Below are positions 43,926-56,232 of a stretch of 64,000 bases of DNA, piece by piece (within the stretch, counting starts at the first letter, position 1; each line of letters starts with the position of its first letter). The position numbers and the translations under genes are program-made. Below the pieces are notes generated by a model. The model saw only the letters and a list, made by a program, of their open reading frames with translations, ran no database searches and was not told the DNA's origin. The stretch covers positions 82,299,988-82,363,987 of the forward strand of contig CM060984.1 of NCBI GenBank assembly GCA_030765065.1, in the 5' to 3' direction. This DNA comes from Deroplatys truncata. Taxonomy: Eukaryota; Arthropoda; Insecta; Mantodea; Mantidae.

Positions 43926-45047
43926 GTGATCATGAACAGAATAGTCCTGTACAGTAACGTCTGCTGTGTAAGAGCACAAGAGCATGTATACACCCTAATT
44001 TCTGACACCTTGCAGATTTATTCATTATTTTTTCTTTGATGTAGTACACATAACATAGATGTGGTAGTTTAAAATTACAGTGTTTAAATCCACCATGCTG
44101 CTACTCTAAACTCGGTGAGACATGACAACAGAGTCATGAGATGAGGAGAAGGAAGCTTTGAAAGACTCACTAAGATAAAAGAAAGGTTGGGCAATATACT
44201 GTGTGCGCTGTGATAAATATCGATCTACTGTGCTTCCCTTCGTTTATTCTCCTAAGTTCCCTGTTTGTTTGCAAAGACTGCAGTCTCTTCTTGACTTGTG
44301 CATGTTTTTAGGAGCTTTTGCACATGTGCAACTGGTATGACATAATTACCTTATGGGGTGAAATACTTACAGGTCAGGACACTTGAAGACATGCACTGAC
44401 CCTTATCATCCATCTCTCAGCTATAAGTTTACACAAATGCCACTAGGTGATAGCATATTACCGCAGAAGTTTAATTTATGCGAGGGTGCAAAGGCATGGA
44501 AAGTTGGGAACCCCCATTCACTTTTCAGTTTGGCATAATCCCGCTAGATGGTAGCACACTGAACAGTTATACCAGTTCACACACTGTGTCGCAAAATTTA
44601 GATTTGACATGAGTATATGATATAGTATACAAATAGAACAGCCTATGATATACATTATGAGTTTTTGGATGAGTTGTGGTATATTATGAACTAAAAAATT
44701 CAATCATAGAGTGATAGAGGCATTTGCGCAATTGAAAACTTGACGGATGGATTTTCTTTATAAGTAGATAGCATCAGCCTTTGTGCAGTACAGTTTTCCC
44801 TATTTAACATTCATACTGATTAACTTTTGTGTGGACTGTATGGAGGGTCAGGACATTTTACAACAAGAAATTATGCCATTTTCCTGATTCGAAAATGAGA
44901 CTTTGTGAGTGCTAATAAATTATTAATATTTGACTGACGAAGGAATGAAAATTAGCGAAAGCTTACACGTTCCTCTGTTCTTGCCCTAAACTGTACTTAA
45001 TTATGTACAAAACAATAAAAAACCCTTTCTTTCATCAGACAATTTAT

Positions 45048-45048
<1 letters not shown>

Positions 45049-45104
<56 letters not shown>
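45049..45104. repeat. (ATT)n microsatellite
   Basis: About 18 TTA units, followed by GGC/GCG-rich triplets at 45118-45136. It lies in the large NEK8 intron. The 43926-45046 interval has no other feature that I recognise. Confidence 0.95.
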
Positions 45105-45106
<2 letters not shown>

Positions 45107-46113
45107 ATTATAAGTGATGGCGGTGGCGGCGGCGGTATACAATATTGTTGTATGATGATGATGATGTTGGAAGCGGCTGCAGTTGTATCAGTTTGTTTAT
45201 AATCATAGTTATTATTCAGTAGATGCTATTTCACTTTTGAGCCATTTCATGTCAAGTTGCACAAATTTACACAAAATTTGACCATGTCTCTGATTCACTT
45301 CAAATTTTGTATGGATTGCAAAAACAAAGGGAATTATCTTGTAAATTCTTATTTTTTTTTAAAAATTGCAATATATTAAAAAATATTGTGCAATACTACT
45401 TGTGAAAAGCAGCACATCTCTTTGGCTTTAAATTAGAACATCTCACAGATGCTAAGTGATAAAATCATGTTATAAAGCTCAATACAAAGTTTCATATATA
45501 GTGTTTTATTTAATATGTAGTATATGTAGTTTAGTAATTTACAAAAATTTTTAAAAAATCAAAGATTTAAAAACTATGTCCCTATTAACCCCCTAGTTTA
45601 AATTTCCATAAAAAAATATAAATAAATTCCTTGATTTTTTTTGTATATATTTACATAAAACAAGCATGGGATCCTGTTAGGCTAATTTTAAATAAAATTG
45701 CTTACAAAGAAGTTAAGTAGCATGATTCCAGCGAGGTGAGGCTGGAGAGTAGTAGTACTCATAGTAGCAGCAATAGTTGGATGCCTTGTAAATTATTCAC
45801 AGCACTTTAGGTGTACTGTAGTTTGTTCACATGCAACTGTTAAATTTGGTACGTATAGTTGAGAAACATTTGAACTTTCAATCTTATCCTATGGAAGGAA
45901 ATATAACTACAATTTAAATGCACACTTTTTTCACTTCAGGCTCAAATGAATATCATCTGGTTATTATGGCATTATTGTTTGATGGAATAAATGAATTTAG
46001 CTTTAAGGTACCAGGGATCACGTTTATATTGCTGTATATTGCTTTAAAATGGTCAGTATGCTCCTGATGTTGATATTCCATGAAAAACATAAACCTTATG
46101 TTGGGAATATGTT

Positions 46114-47826
46114 CTATTGCCCAAATAGTTTTTCAGAAGTTGTGATCGGATCCTGAGAGGGCTGTAGACTGGCTCTCATTGCTAGTCTTTTAGTAGCACC
46201 TCCGATGCCACCTCCTTTTCCGTGTGACTTTGCAAGGAAATGCCACTCAGCACAAATACCAAAGTCATTCTCATGGTAACACAAATTAGAAAATTGTTTC
46301 TTATTTTTATACTGAGCTTTGGCACCAGCAGAAAAGTAATAAATCTTCTTCCAATGTTTAATTTATTTTTTTAAATGTCTTATCAGTTCTGTCTGAAAAA
46401 GATGCACAGTGTTGGTGTCATGTTTCAGGCATTCCAAAATTGAAACAAAGTTCAGGTGTTGTGTTTCACTGCACTGCTTGAAATAGACAACAAATGGGTG
46501 TACTGTAGCTTGGTTGTTATTCCAATGTATGCCTTGGACTGAACTTTGCACAACAAAAGCATAGTTCTCTGAAAAATCAGAAATAATTTTGCGATCTCGT
46601 TCTTCAAGGTTTTCCTTAAGATTTGCCAGAAACAAAGACTGTTGCTGAGCTAGAAACATTGAGGTATTAAGTTATGTAGTTTATTTGCTGATATTCTTGT
46701 ACTGGAGATTCCAAAGTTTTCAGATTTGTTCTGTCGTTGGTAACCCACTGCTTATACCTAACATATTGTATGTCTTCTGCATCAAATCGTTCTTCTAAGA
46801 ATGTAGTGAAGCTATCAGTTCAGGACAAACAGGGCATTCCAAAAGATAGCAATGCTGAGATGGAGGGTTGCAAATTTTTCTTGAGTATTGGCATCTTTAT
46901 AATTATTTATAATTATTCTGCTTCCTTCAGTAAGTTTTAGAATATCTGCACTGTCAATCAACTTAACATTTTCATGGTAAGCATAGATGCACATGGTATG
47001 AATTCCATGAGATCCAGTAAAATACACTGTTTAGGTCTTAATTCAGCAAATTCAGAACTCCAATACTGTTGGGTACTCCTCCTTAAAATGCTGGTAGGTT
47101 TCTCTCAGAGTGCATAACATCTGTCTCTCTTGTTTTTGTACCTTTTTGCCATTCTCTTTTAAACTAACAAAATTCTTCTTTCCTGACATCACTCTACTTT
47201 CTTCATCTGAGGTGTAAAATTCAAGGACCTTTTGCACTGCTGATGGTTCCAGTTGTTTTCCAGCTTTGCATTCAGGTGTTGACAATATTCCCTTTTCTGC
47301 AGCAAGTTCTTTGCCTTCCTAAACACGTGAATTGATGCATCAAAGTGTTGCTGATTTTTTTTTGATATGGCCAGTCTTCAAAAATGATTAGTAATTCTAA
47401 TTTTAAATTCTTATCAATTGCATGGTAGGAGTCTGACAGTTTTTGTATGATAGTGGAACTGTCAGTTGATATTTCATCAGAGGTTGAATTTTGCTTTTGC
47501 TCTGTATGAAATATTTTCTCTCTAAGGGACATTTCTATAGTTTTCAAGTTTTGCTGTGGATGTTGTGCTTGGGTTAGTTTCCTTTTCTTAATTGGCGATT
47601 CACCCAAAATCACTTAGCTTTCGTTCAGCTAGAAACACATCCAAATTAGAAAAAACATTTTTTTTCGACATGCATCACATATTTTTAGGTTTGGTGATAA
47701 AGCTATGTTCTCCATTTCTAAGTTTATAAGCATATTGGGTGTAACTAATCTCAATGATTTATGCTTTGTGTTATGCTTGGAAACATTAAATAGATTGGAA
47801 CAATACCATAACGTTTCTTCAGTCAC
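46114..47826 (-). pseudogene. Broken transposase-like gene of an unnamed invertebrate family
   Basis: Pieces in order along the minus strand: ICDACRKKMF near the N-terminus; EDWPYQKK and LGRQRTCCRKG; KVLEFYTSDEESRVMSGKKN, KKVQKQERQMLCTLRETYQ and GSHGIHTMCIYAYHENVKL. Then SDFSENYAFVVQSSVQGIHW, NNNQATVHPFVVYF, LECLKHDTNTVH, and YYFSAGAKAQYKNKKQF with WHFLAKSHGKGGGIGG. I know this block order from multicopy uncharacterised proteins of invertebrates, where FSDG..QYKN and WHF..SHGKG look like an RNase-H/DDE-type core. Here the FSDG Asp is Ala, and five or more frame breaks are present. Family naming is uncertain. Confidence 0.65.
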
Positions 47827-48867
47827 TCATTATGCAATTTCACAAATCACAGAGCTAAACGTGTACTTATAACACAAATAGCTGAACACAAAGTAATATT
47901 TAAAATAAAACAGCGAAGAGAGGCTTCATAGAATGAGTTTCCAGTTGCTAAGTTATTTTGAACACCAGATATGATAGCCTGTGTCGTTCATACTGCATAA
48001 CACATCGGCCAGTGTGCCACTGTGGTGTGAAGCTCTGTCAGCAATTTTATGTTCAGAAATGCTATGTGTTAACATAAAGAAAGTATTTAAAAGCATACTT
48101 CTAATGAAGATCCCAACCTGATATTAACAGGAAAATATATCACAGATTCCTTCCGTATGTTTTCCAGATTTTAAAATTAGATATTGCGGTTTAAAATATT
48201 TGTAATTAAAAAAGTGGTTGGTTTTTATTCTGAAAAAACAGTATTTTGGATAAAGAAAACCACAATATTTTTATCTACAAAATGATGCATTGTTCTTATC
48301 CGTGACTATTCTATTCTCCGAGAATAAATTGCTTTTAGGTAATGTTGTGCGCAATAAGAGAAATGTTAAGTATATTGTAAATCCTAAAATAATTTGATTT
48401 TCCACAAAATATAAAATACGTGTCCATTTATTTTGTGTGTGGAGCACGTAAACTAAATTCAGAGAAAGTGTTGTTCTGTGTGTGTTCAGTTTGATGTGGA
48501 ATGACCTCATTTTCAGGGCTATCTGAATCTAAAATTTTGTGAACACCCAAAATGTATACTCAGGAGCTGCTGCTTGCCCTATATGCTAAATGGGTCTTCA
48601 ACAGAGCTGTTTTTCCCCCCTCTCTCTGTACTTCTAGTTAACCTTCCCTGTCATCTGTATTATGATGAAACAGCCAATATTAAGTTTATTTTCTACAAAA
48701 AGAAAAACACAAAATTATAGTTTTTTGCTATCAAAAGTTATCTTGGTATATGAATCTTAGAAAAGGATAGAACATCTTATGTCTAACTGCCACATAACTT
48801 TTACTCTGCCCATCACCATTTATTCCCATAGTTATTCTATAAATTATTCATAAAATATGCATAATTG

Positions 48868-48997
48868 CCTTCTCTATCACCTAGCTATAGTAGGTAAGAG
48901 GAAGTATTGTTCAACCCATAAATTTGATATCTAGAAATGCATGTTTTCAGGCCTCCTAAATTTACAAAAATGCACTTTAGAAAAAAAAAGTGTGTGG

Positions 48998-49067
<70 letters not shown>

Positions 49068-49560
49068 CATAGTCCAAAAATGAAATGGACGATAAATACC
49101 AAACTTGGTGTTTTGCTTCAGCATTTTTCAAAGGCGGGACATGAAGATTTTCAAGAAAATCCCCCCCCCCCATAACAAACTATACTTTACATGGAAGCTT
49201 TTTCAAAATTTTGAATTTTCTCAAAAATAGCTCCACATTTTCATTAAAATACCATATTATGTTTAAGAGATTTACATGACAAATAAAATATGTATCCTGA
49301 GTTTTCTAGGAATAGCCTGTGAAGCCCCGTTCATCCTGAACGAATTTTGTTTAATTTTATATAAGAGGTAGACAAAACGTACCACACAAAACATGTAGAT
49401 CTCTTTTAAATACACAATTTATTTCATATAATTTTTTGTGCATAAGCCATTTCCAAGATATCTGTTATTATTAGTTTGAATTTTTGAATATGTTGTCACT
49501 TTTTTAAAGTGCTGTCACTATTCAGTTGCTTCTTGGAATGTCATGTAACACATCATTTTT
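48868..49560 (+). mobile_element. Long-TIR microsatellite element, forward copy
   Basis: Begins CTTCTCTATCACCTAGCTAT and AGGAAGTATTG, then the family's inner blocks (TACCAAACTTGGTGTTTTGC, TTTTCAAGAAAATCCCC, TTACATGGAAG.TTTTTC). A pure (GA)n run of 65 bp (49001-49065) occupies the place where the copy at 52024 has (GT)n. The right end is unclear. Confidence 0.75.
49001..49065. repeat. (GA)n microsatellite
   Basis: A 65-bp uninterrupted GA run. The Ser-Leu and Arg-Glu repeat frames across it are artefacts. The interval 49560-50520 holds no recognisable feature. Confidence 0.97.
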
Positions 49561-50619
49561 TTCTGCTTTCTTCCTACTTAAACATTCCAAATGTTTGCTG
49601 GAAATGGATTCAATAAGTAGTAGTTCAGTAATATACCTACATTTTGTGGGCTGTGATATTTCAAGTATTTAATAAGTGATAACTGAATGGTAGTCATGAT
49701 ATGTGTATATTTTATTTGGATGAACTCATCAGCTGCATAATTCATGTCAGTTCAAATAAAGGGTGAAAATATTCCAGAAAAGCTACAGCAAATATTAACA
49801 TAAATTGCATAAATTATATCTAGACTTTTGCTGCAGTGAATTTTTTCACATCTAGGCCTTTGCAGTAGTTGTATAAAATCAACTAGAATGAAGAGCACTT
49901 CAAAGGCTATCAGGGGCATAGGCAGATTTTTTTTTGGAGGTGGGAATGAATGAGTGTAGGAAGCCCATTGCTGTAACTATGGCTATGTTGCTAATGCTAC
50001 ATTATCCAATGATCATTTGTTGATTGCAACTGTTTACCTATTAAGCTCTTGGCTTAGCTTGCAGTTATTGCTTTTTAGTTTTTCTGTTATTACTGTGTCT
50101 TTTTTCTTACTGTTATTTTTTATTTTTTGAGATCTTTATGTACTTGTGAAGAAACATTCTTGTATTACACATTTCAGGTGATCATGTGTTGCACACATTG
50201 GCAACAACGCTCTGATTTCAGAGACATGTTGTTAACCTGCAAGACCCCCACATATCAAAATTAGCACTATAATGCATATCAGCCGGCAATATTGTTGCTA
50301 AGATCACACAAAAAGCTATATCATGAGCTCAAGCATTCTTGATCATGGATTTGTGGGACTTCAACTCAGTGCATCATCGTATCTAATTGTCCATCGATAA
50401 GCATAACATTCATTAACACTACACATTTATATACAAGTATTAGTGTTAATGTTTAATTTGAAATTTATTTCTTATGCTATTGAAGGTAACCAAGAGCACA
50501 GACTAAAGTAAATGAAAAAAGAAATGTTTAATTGGATTTCACCCCCAGTTACTCCTCTTCCCCTGCACCCTGAAGGCTAATTCTATAAAATTCAAGATTT
50601 ATTCATTCCTCCTTAATCT

Positions 50620-52020
50620 TAAATAAGTAACATTTCCTTCAAAATCATCAGAGCCATTATTTAGAAAATAAAAATGCATATTTTCAATGCAAGAGGTTGT
50701 TTGGGATGTGAAAAATTTTTGAAAACATTCATATTGCATCCTTAAAAATGCCTACTGATATGTCATTTTGTATTTATCTGACTTTTTGGTTTTTTAATTA
50801 TGTTATTCACAATCAATTACACAGGTTGTTTTCTCAGTCACCTTTTTACTTTCTCTAGTATCTACTTAGAGTAGGTAGAGGAAGTATTAAATGGCACCCA
50901 AAAGTTGATAAGATTACACCAGAAATACATGTTTTGAGGCCCTCTGAATTCAAAATAACCATTTTAGGAAAAGGTTTGTGTGCGCGCATGGATTTTTTAC
51001 ATGAAAAAATCTCGTGGTTTTTATTTCCTCAGAAATGCCTTAAATGATTTTGATTAAAACATCTACATAACTAATAAAATGTATATTTTGAATATTCTGC
51101 AAATGGCCTGTGAAATTCTCTTAATATGGAATGAATTTTTTATAATTTTATATAAACCATAAGATATAAACAACTACAACACACAAAATAAAATCTGTCT
51201 TATATTCACATAACTCTCTCTACCATCTATCCTTTATTAGTGGGTATACAAATTATTCTCATGAAAGTTTATTTTTCTAATCTACTTCATTTTAATCCAG
51301 ATAAACCTTTGCACATTTCATTAGGATACAAAGAGAACAGTGACAGTCAAATGTTTAAGAACTGGACGCTATATGCTGGCCTTAAAATTCCATACTGTTT
51401 CCGTGCAATCATGAGAAATAACTGAAAATCAATGAGACTTAAAAGAATGACAAAGTATTGAACAAATCGAGCCATTAATATTGGATATCTCAGAAATGGC
51501 TGATGCTACAAAAAAAGTTGTTTGAAGTAAGTAAGATGAAGTTGACATCACTGGAAGCTTTTGTAACTCATTTTAGAACAGAAGTGTATAGTCCATAAGA
51601 AAAAACTGAGTTTGTGTGTTTTAAAACGATCTACGTTTTTTGTGTGAAATTTTTTCATCTGTTGCTTAGTGTTTACCCTTTATACAAGATTATACAAAAT
51701 TCCTTCGGAATAAAGAGAACTTCTCAGAATATTCCCAGTAAATTGAACATATGCATTTTATTTGTCATGTAAATATCTTCAATATATGGTATTTTAATCA
51801 AACTCGTTAGCCATTTTTTAAAAATCTAAAATTTTGAAAAATAATTGGATAGTTTGCGGAGGGGGGACTTTTTTTGAAAATCATAGTGTCACATCTTTGG
51901 AAGGTACTGAATCTAAATACCAAGTTTCATATTTATCTAAGTTTTCAGTTTTGGGATACTGTTGACAGACAGGCAGACAGAAACACACACATACACACAT
52001 GAACCTTTTTCTAAAAATGC
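50620..52020. mobile_element. Cluster of truncated long-TIR element copies
   Basis: Three partial copies. The one at 50620-50852 is reverse and ends at a T-run; that at 50853-51240 is forward and starts CTTTCTCTAGTATCTACTTA. The one at 51590-52020 is reverse, with an (AC)n tract near 51985, and ends at a T-run where the complete element at 52024 starts. Blocks such as TTTTTGTGTGAAATTTTTTC and TATTTGTCATGTAAATATCTTC define the family. Confidence 0.65.
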
Positions 52021-52023
52021 TTT

Positions 52024-52999
52024 TTTACTTTCTCTACTACGTATAGTAAGTAGGGGAAGTATTGCATTCCACCCAAAAATTCAATACCGAGATTTCACCG
52101 GAAATATATGTTTTGAGACCCACTGAATCCAAAAAAAGTATTTTTGGAAACATGTCCGTGTGTGTGTCTGTGTGTGTGTGTGTGTGTCTGTGAACAGCAT
52201 AACTCAAAAACGAACAGTCGGATAAACACCAAACTTGGTATTTAGGTTCAGTATCTTCCAGAGATGCGACAGGAAGGTTTTCAAGAAAATCCCCCCACCC
52301 CAGACTACCCTTTACATGGAAGATTTTTCGAAAATTTTGATTTTCTCAAAAATGGCTCTAACGATTTTGATGAAAATATCATATGTTTAAGATAATGTCA
52401 TGCGAAATGAAATGTATATCTCGAATTTTCTGGGAATGTCTCCAAAAGTATTCTTCATTGTGAACGACTTTTGCATAACTGGTAAACCATAAGAGATAGA
52501 CAAAATTTTACTACACAAAAAATGTAGATCGCGTTAAAATACACAACTTATGTCATATTCATTTCTTTTGTTGAGTGAACCGTTTTCGAGATATTGCTTG
52601 TTATTTCCTTAAATTTTCCAATACTTATACTTTTTCTCAAATGCGTTATTCATTTTTTTTATGTCCTGGACATGCAAAGAGAATGGAATGCGCCACATAG
52701 CAACCAACGTTAAAATATTTGACTATCGCTTAAAATCTAGCATATTCCCCTTGCATCTACATGTACATTACCAATAAGATTGACATCTCGATATCTCGAT
52801 TAACATGAAGCATATGGAGAATAGCTGTTTGTAAAATTAGATTGTACAAGAGTAGAGAAAGTCATGTGAGTGTAACACATCAGATTTTTTTTTTACTAAG
52901 GGGGGCTCAAAACATGTATTTCTGCTGAAATTTCGGTATTGAATTTTGGGGCAATGCTATACCTTCTGTACCAACTATGTACATGGTAGAGAAAGTAAA
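52024..52999 (+). mobile_element. Complete long-TIR microsatellite element
   Basis: 976 bp. The left end reads TTTACTTTCTCTACTACGTA and the right end, reversed, TTTACTTTCTCTACCATGTA. The inverted arms continue for about 115 bp (AATTCAATACCGA.ATTTCA.C, then ATGTTTTGAG). No coding capacity. A (GT)n stretch (52157-52193) lies just inside the left arm. Target duplications are not clear. It is best described as a large MITE of unknown superfamily. Confidence 0.75.
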
Positions 53000-54300
53000 T
53001 ATAGATCTCAAGAAGACAAGCAAATTGATTGTGGCAGGCACTATTTAATAGATGCCCATTGTTATTGGTTTGAATTTTTCAATACTTTGTCAGTTTTTGA
53101 GTTACTGTCCCTATTCAATTGTTTCTTGTGATGTTATGCAAAGAATATGGAATTTCAAAGCTAGCATATAGCTTTCCACTTTATAAAGATTTGATTATTG
53201 CCTTGTGTATCACTCCTGTACATATAACAAAATGTGTAATGAAACTACCATTGCAAAGGTTGATTTGAAGTCAGTAGGAAGATATGATTTTATAAGTAGA
53301 TATCGGATTTGTATGAGCTAAAAATATTTAAAATATGCAATCATTTATGCTGTCAAAATCTTTAAAATGTTCTCTGTAATTTTGAAAATATGCACTTATC
53401 TTGCACTAAAAACTTTTACTTTAAGCCTTACTTTTTTGTACTTAGAATGCACATTCTTCTTTAGACCTTCATGCCATTGTAATTTGATTTGCAGTATACA
53501 ATGATCATTTTCTCCAAATGCTCAGGTTTAAGTTTATAACATTTATAGGTTAACACAAGTTTGTATGCAATTCTCAAGATTAGTCCAAACCTCCATATAG
53601 GTGTCTCCATAGTAAGGACTTTATTATTTTGTCTGTAATGTGTTTAAATATTTTCTTTAAATCTAAAAGTATTAAAATGCATGTATTATATGTGTGATGC
53701 ATGGAAAAATGATTAAATATGCAGCAACATTAGAAACATACAATTGTATGCACTAGGAAACTTTACATATAGGCACAAAAGAACATGAAACATGTTGCAA
53801 AACTTATTCCATATCACAAGTAAAAACAAACTAAAATGCATTTGCATACAAATCTGATGTCTATTTATAAGAATAGTTTGCAGAACAGTGGGTAGAGAAA
53901 CTCATGAGTATAATTCGTTAGAAAAATAAAAATTTAGGGGACCTCAGAATACATGTTTCCATTGTACTCTTAACATCAATACTCCTTTTTTCTCTTTTTT
54001 TAATTTAATGTCTAGTAAATGTGTAGATAATATCAGTGGTAATAAATCAAATTGATGAATGACTGAACCGAAAAACAAAAAATCTGGAAGTTGTACAGGA
54101 GTGAAGCACAAATTGTAATACTAAATTGCAATGTGAGTCGAATGTACAATTAATTACCTGCAAAACTCCAGGTAATTAATGTTAATGAAGTAACTCAAGT
54201 GTACATTTGATTCCAATAATGGCAATTTAATGAAATTATGCTCTCATGAGCATAGAACCATCTGACATTCATCTTCTGAGGATAAGGGAAAACGCTAGAA
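53000..54300. other. Intronic AT-rich DNA, no gene seen
   Basis: NEK8-like intron sequence. Only a weak resemblance to parts of the long-TIR family is visible around 53030-53140. The open frame 54343-54495 upstream of the kinase exon is intron read-through. Confidence 0.6.
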
Positions 54301-54495
54301 TAAACTTATCCAGGTAGCTCACTCCAGGAACGTGAGGCACACATGCTACCCCCAGACCACAAAGGAGGATATATTCTTGAGGGAAATACATTACTTCCTC
54401 TGCCTAGAAACAGCATTAGCAGTCAAAGCAACAGGAACAATATCATTGTATCTCAAGTGCTGACCAACATGACCATGATTTTGTTTTCTTCACAG

Positions 54496-54666
54496 GAAGC
54501 TCAAAATGAAATGCATGTTTTGTCATCACTTCAGCATCCCAATGTTATAGAATATTTTGACAACTATTTGGAAAACAATATTCTTGGAATAGTAATGGCA
54601 TATGCCCAAGGTGGAACTCTTAATGACTTCCTTGCAAGACAAAATGGAAATCTCATGACTGAAAAT
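54496..54666 (+). CDS. NEK8: NEK8-like kinase exon (alpha-C to hinge)
   Basis: 171 nt, 57 codons, phase 0 at both ends. The acceptor TTTTCTTCACAG precedes it and the donor AAT|GTAAGT follows. It encodes EAQNEMHVLSSLQHPNVIEY (alpha-C helix; the Glu in NEM pairs with the beta-3 Lys), then FDNYLENN, and the hinge IVMAYAQGGTLNDFL. HPNVIEY and YA.GGTL are characteristic of NEK8. It joins the exon ending at 43925 to give ...GEELK-EAQNE. The catalytic HRD and DFG segments must be on exons beyond the window's recognisable part. Confidence 0.9.
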
Positions 54667-54699
54667 GTAAGTAAACTTTTCTGTTATTAGGCACTACGT

Positions 54700-55232
54700 T
54701 TGCATGGATGAGAACAGGATCAATGTATCTGAGAGGGCTAAGAGGCAAAAAAAAAAAAAAAAAAAAAAAAAAACGGAATTTGAGAATTATGCGGAGGTAG
54801 TGAAAGCACAGAGCATTATATGACAGAATGCAAAGAATTAGCAGAATGGAGACAGGAAGTATGGGAGGAAAAATTGGAAAAAATGGATGGAAAAATAGTA
54901 GCAATTAAAATGTTAAGAAGAAAAGCTAAATAAGAATATGGGGGAGTTCTTAAAGAAAGTAAAAGAGAAATCAATTAGAAAAGTAAGAGAGATAAGAAAG
55001 GTAGAAAGGCAAACAGAGGATGGAGAGGATGTGCAATAGGGATTAAGGGTAGCAAGGGATGCTCAGATGAGCCAGAAGGCCAGGGTGCCAAGCAAAAAGA
55101 GTAGTATAGCTGGCAAGGAAATTTGTACATAGGTTAAGTTAGTTTATAAGTGGAATATCGTAAAAAGAATTGTGTATAAAAATGTACAAATAAAGTTATC
55201 TATCTGTCTGTCTCTGTCCGTCCGTCCAACTA
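54700..55232 (+). mobile_element. 5'-truncated LINE 3' end with microsatellite tail
   Basis: After a poly-A run (54747-54773) the frame reads LCGGSESTEHYMTECKELAE then WRQEVWEEKLEK, matching the C..G..E..EH....C..W type C-terminus of LINE ORF2. The 3' end passes into TATCTATCTGTCTGTCTCTG and CCGTCCGTCC, a tetranucleotide tail. It lies in the intron after the second kinase exon, in the sense direction. Confidence 0.55.
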
Positions 55233-55669
55233 AACGCCAAAAGTGTTATCGAGAGATAACGGGATTGTCCTGTGATTTTCTCCCTCCCACTGCCTCCATA
55301 ACATTCTAAAACTCTGTGGAATATTCCAGCAGCTACATAAGTAGTTGGTTCACACATTTCTGTTGCAACAAGTGATTTTGTGATGACAGTTGTGCTGCTT
55401 CTATGAGAAATTAAAGACATCTTGTGTTTGATTCCCCAGCAAATGAATCATCCGAAGAATGGGCTGCTTCACATGTATTTCATTGTGCAATTATGTCAGG
55501 AAGAAAAGTGAAGTGACAGGGAATATTGAACTAGATCATATTAGGTAGGACTGTGTGAACTAAGTGAAGCCATATTGAAAATTGGACTAAATCACATCCG
55601 TGAAGTGACAGTGAAATCTGGACAAAATCACACTGGTGTCAGGAGTGGGATTTAAGTGTCACAATGTTG

Positions 55670-55880
55670 TCTTCCTCGTAAAAATCCTTAGCATGGCTTC
55701 CTTCGGAAGGGAAGCAAATCCGGTGGTCCCGTGCTGTAGATTTACGGCATGTAAAAGAACCTCAAGCCTGATACAGAGCCTCTGAGCAAACTTTCCGTTC
55801 TTTCACACCCAATATAGAATGGGGCACTAAGAACTATAACAGTTAAGAGCGTGCATAAATAAAACTCAATTTAATTTTTT
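55670..55880 (+). mobile_element. 5'-truncated SINE (family of 40934)
   Basis: Lacks the tRNA head. The body shows CTTCCTTCGGAAGGGAAGC, TGTAGATTTACGGCATG, TAAAAGAACCTCAAGCCTGA and the tail AATAAAACTCAATTTAATTT. The stretch 55233-55670 is unremarkable. Confidence 0.85.
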
Positions 55881-55887
55881 AATTTTA

Positions 55888-56215
55888 AGCATCATGATAG
55901 AGGAAATGCTTAAACAATTATTAGCTGGAATGGAGAAAATGTAGAAAAAATTTGGAATGGCAGAGATGGTAACTAAAATTAAAACAGTTAATTCCAGAAT
56001 GAAGATATAGACTGAAATGACTGAGGCAGATTCTGCCTGCGGACAGTTATAACTAAGTCAAGATTATAAATAATAAAGGGAGTGCTAAGTGAGCAGGGAA
56101 AGAAGGTTATGCTAGTAAGGAGCTCTGTGGCTGAAGAGGAAAAGTGAATTAAGGGACAATGGGAGTTGATATTACAGTATACAGTATGAGAATTGGACTG
56201 TTTATGGCAAAAAAG
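55888..56215 (+). other. Possible coiled-coil ORF remnant
   Basis: A frame starting MIEEMLKQLLAGMEKM then stop, with KKFGMAEMVTKIKTVNSRM following. This resembles the N-terminal coiled coil of LTR-element gag or a LINE ORF1 leader. Several stops; low confidence. Confidence 0.3.
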
Positions 56216-56232
56216 GTTATTAAATGTAAAAC

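Noticed and set aside
48885-49175. Ser-Leu and Arg-Glu repeat proteins
   Set aside because: Artefacts of the (GA)n microsatellite within a transposon copy.
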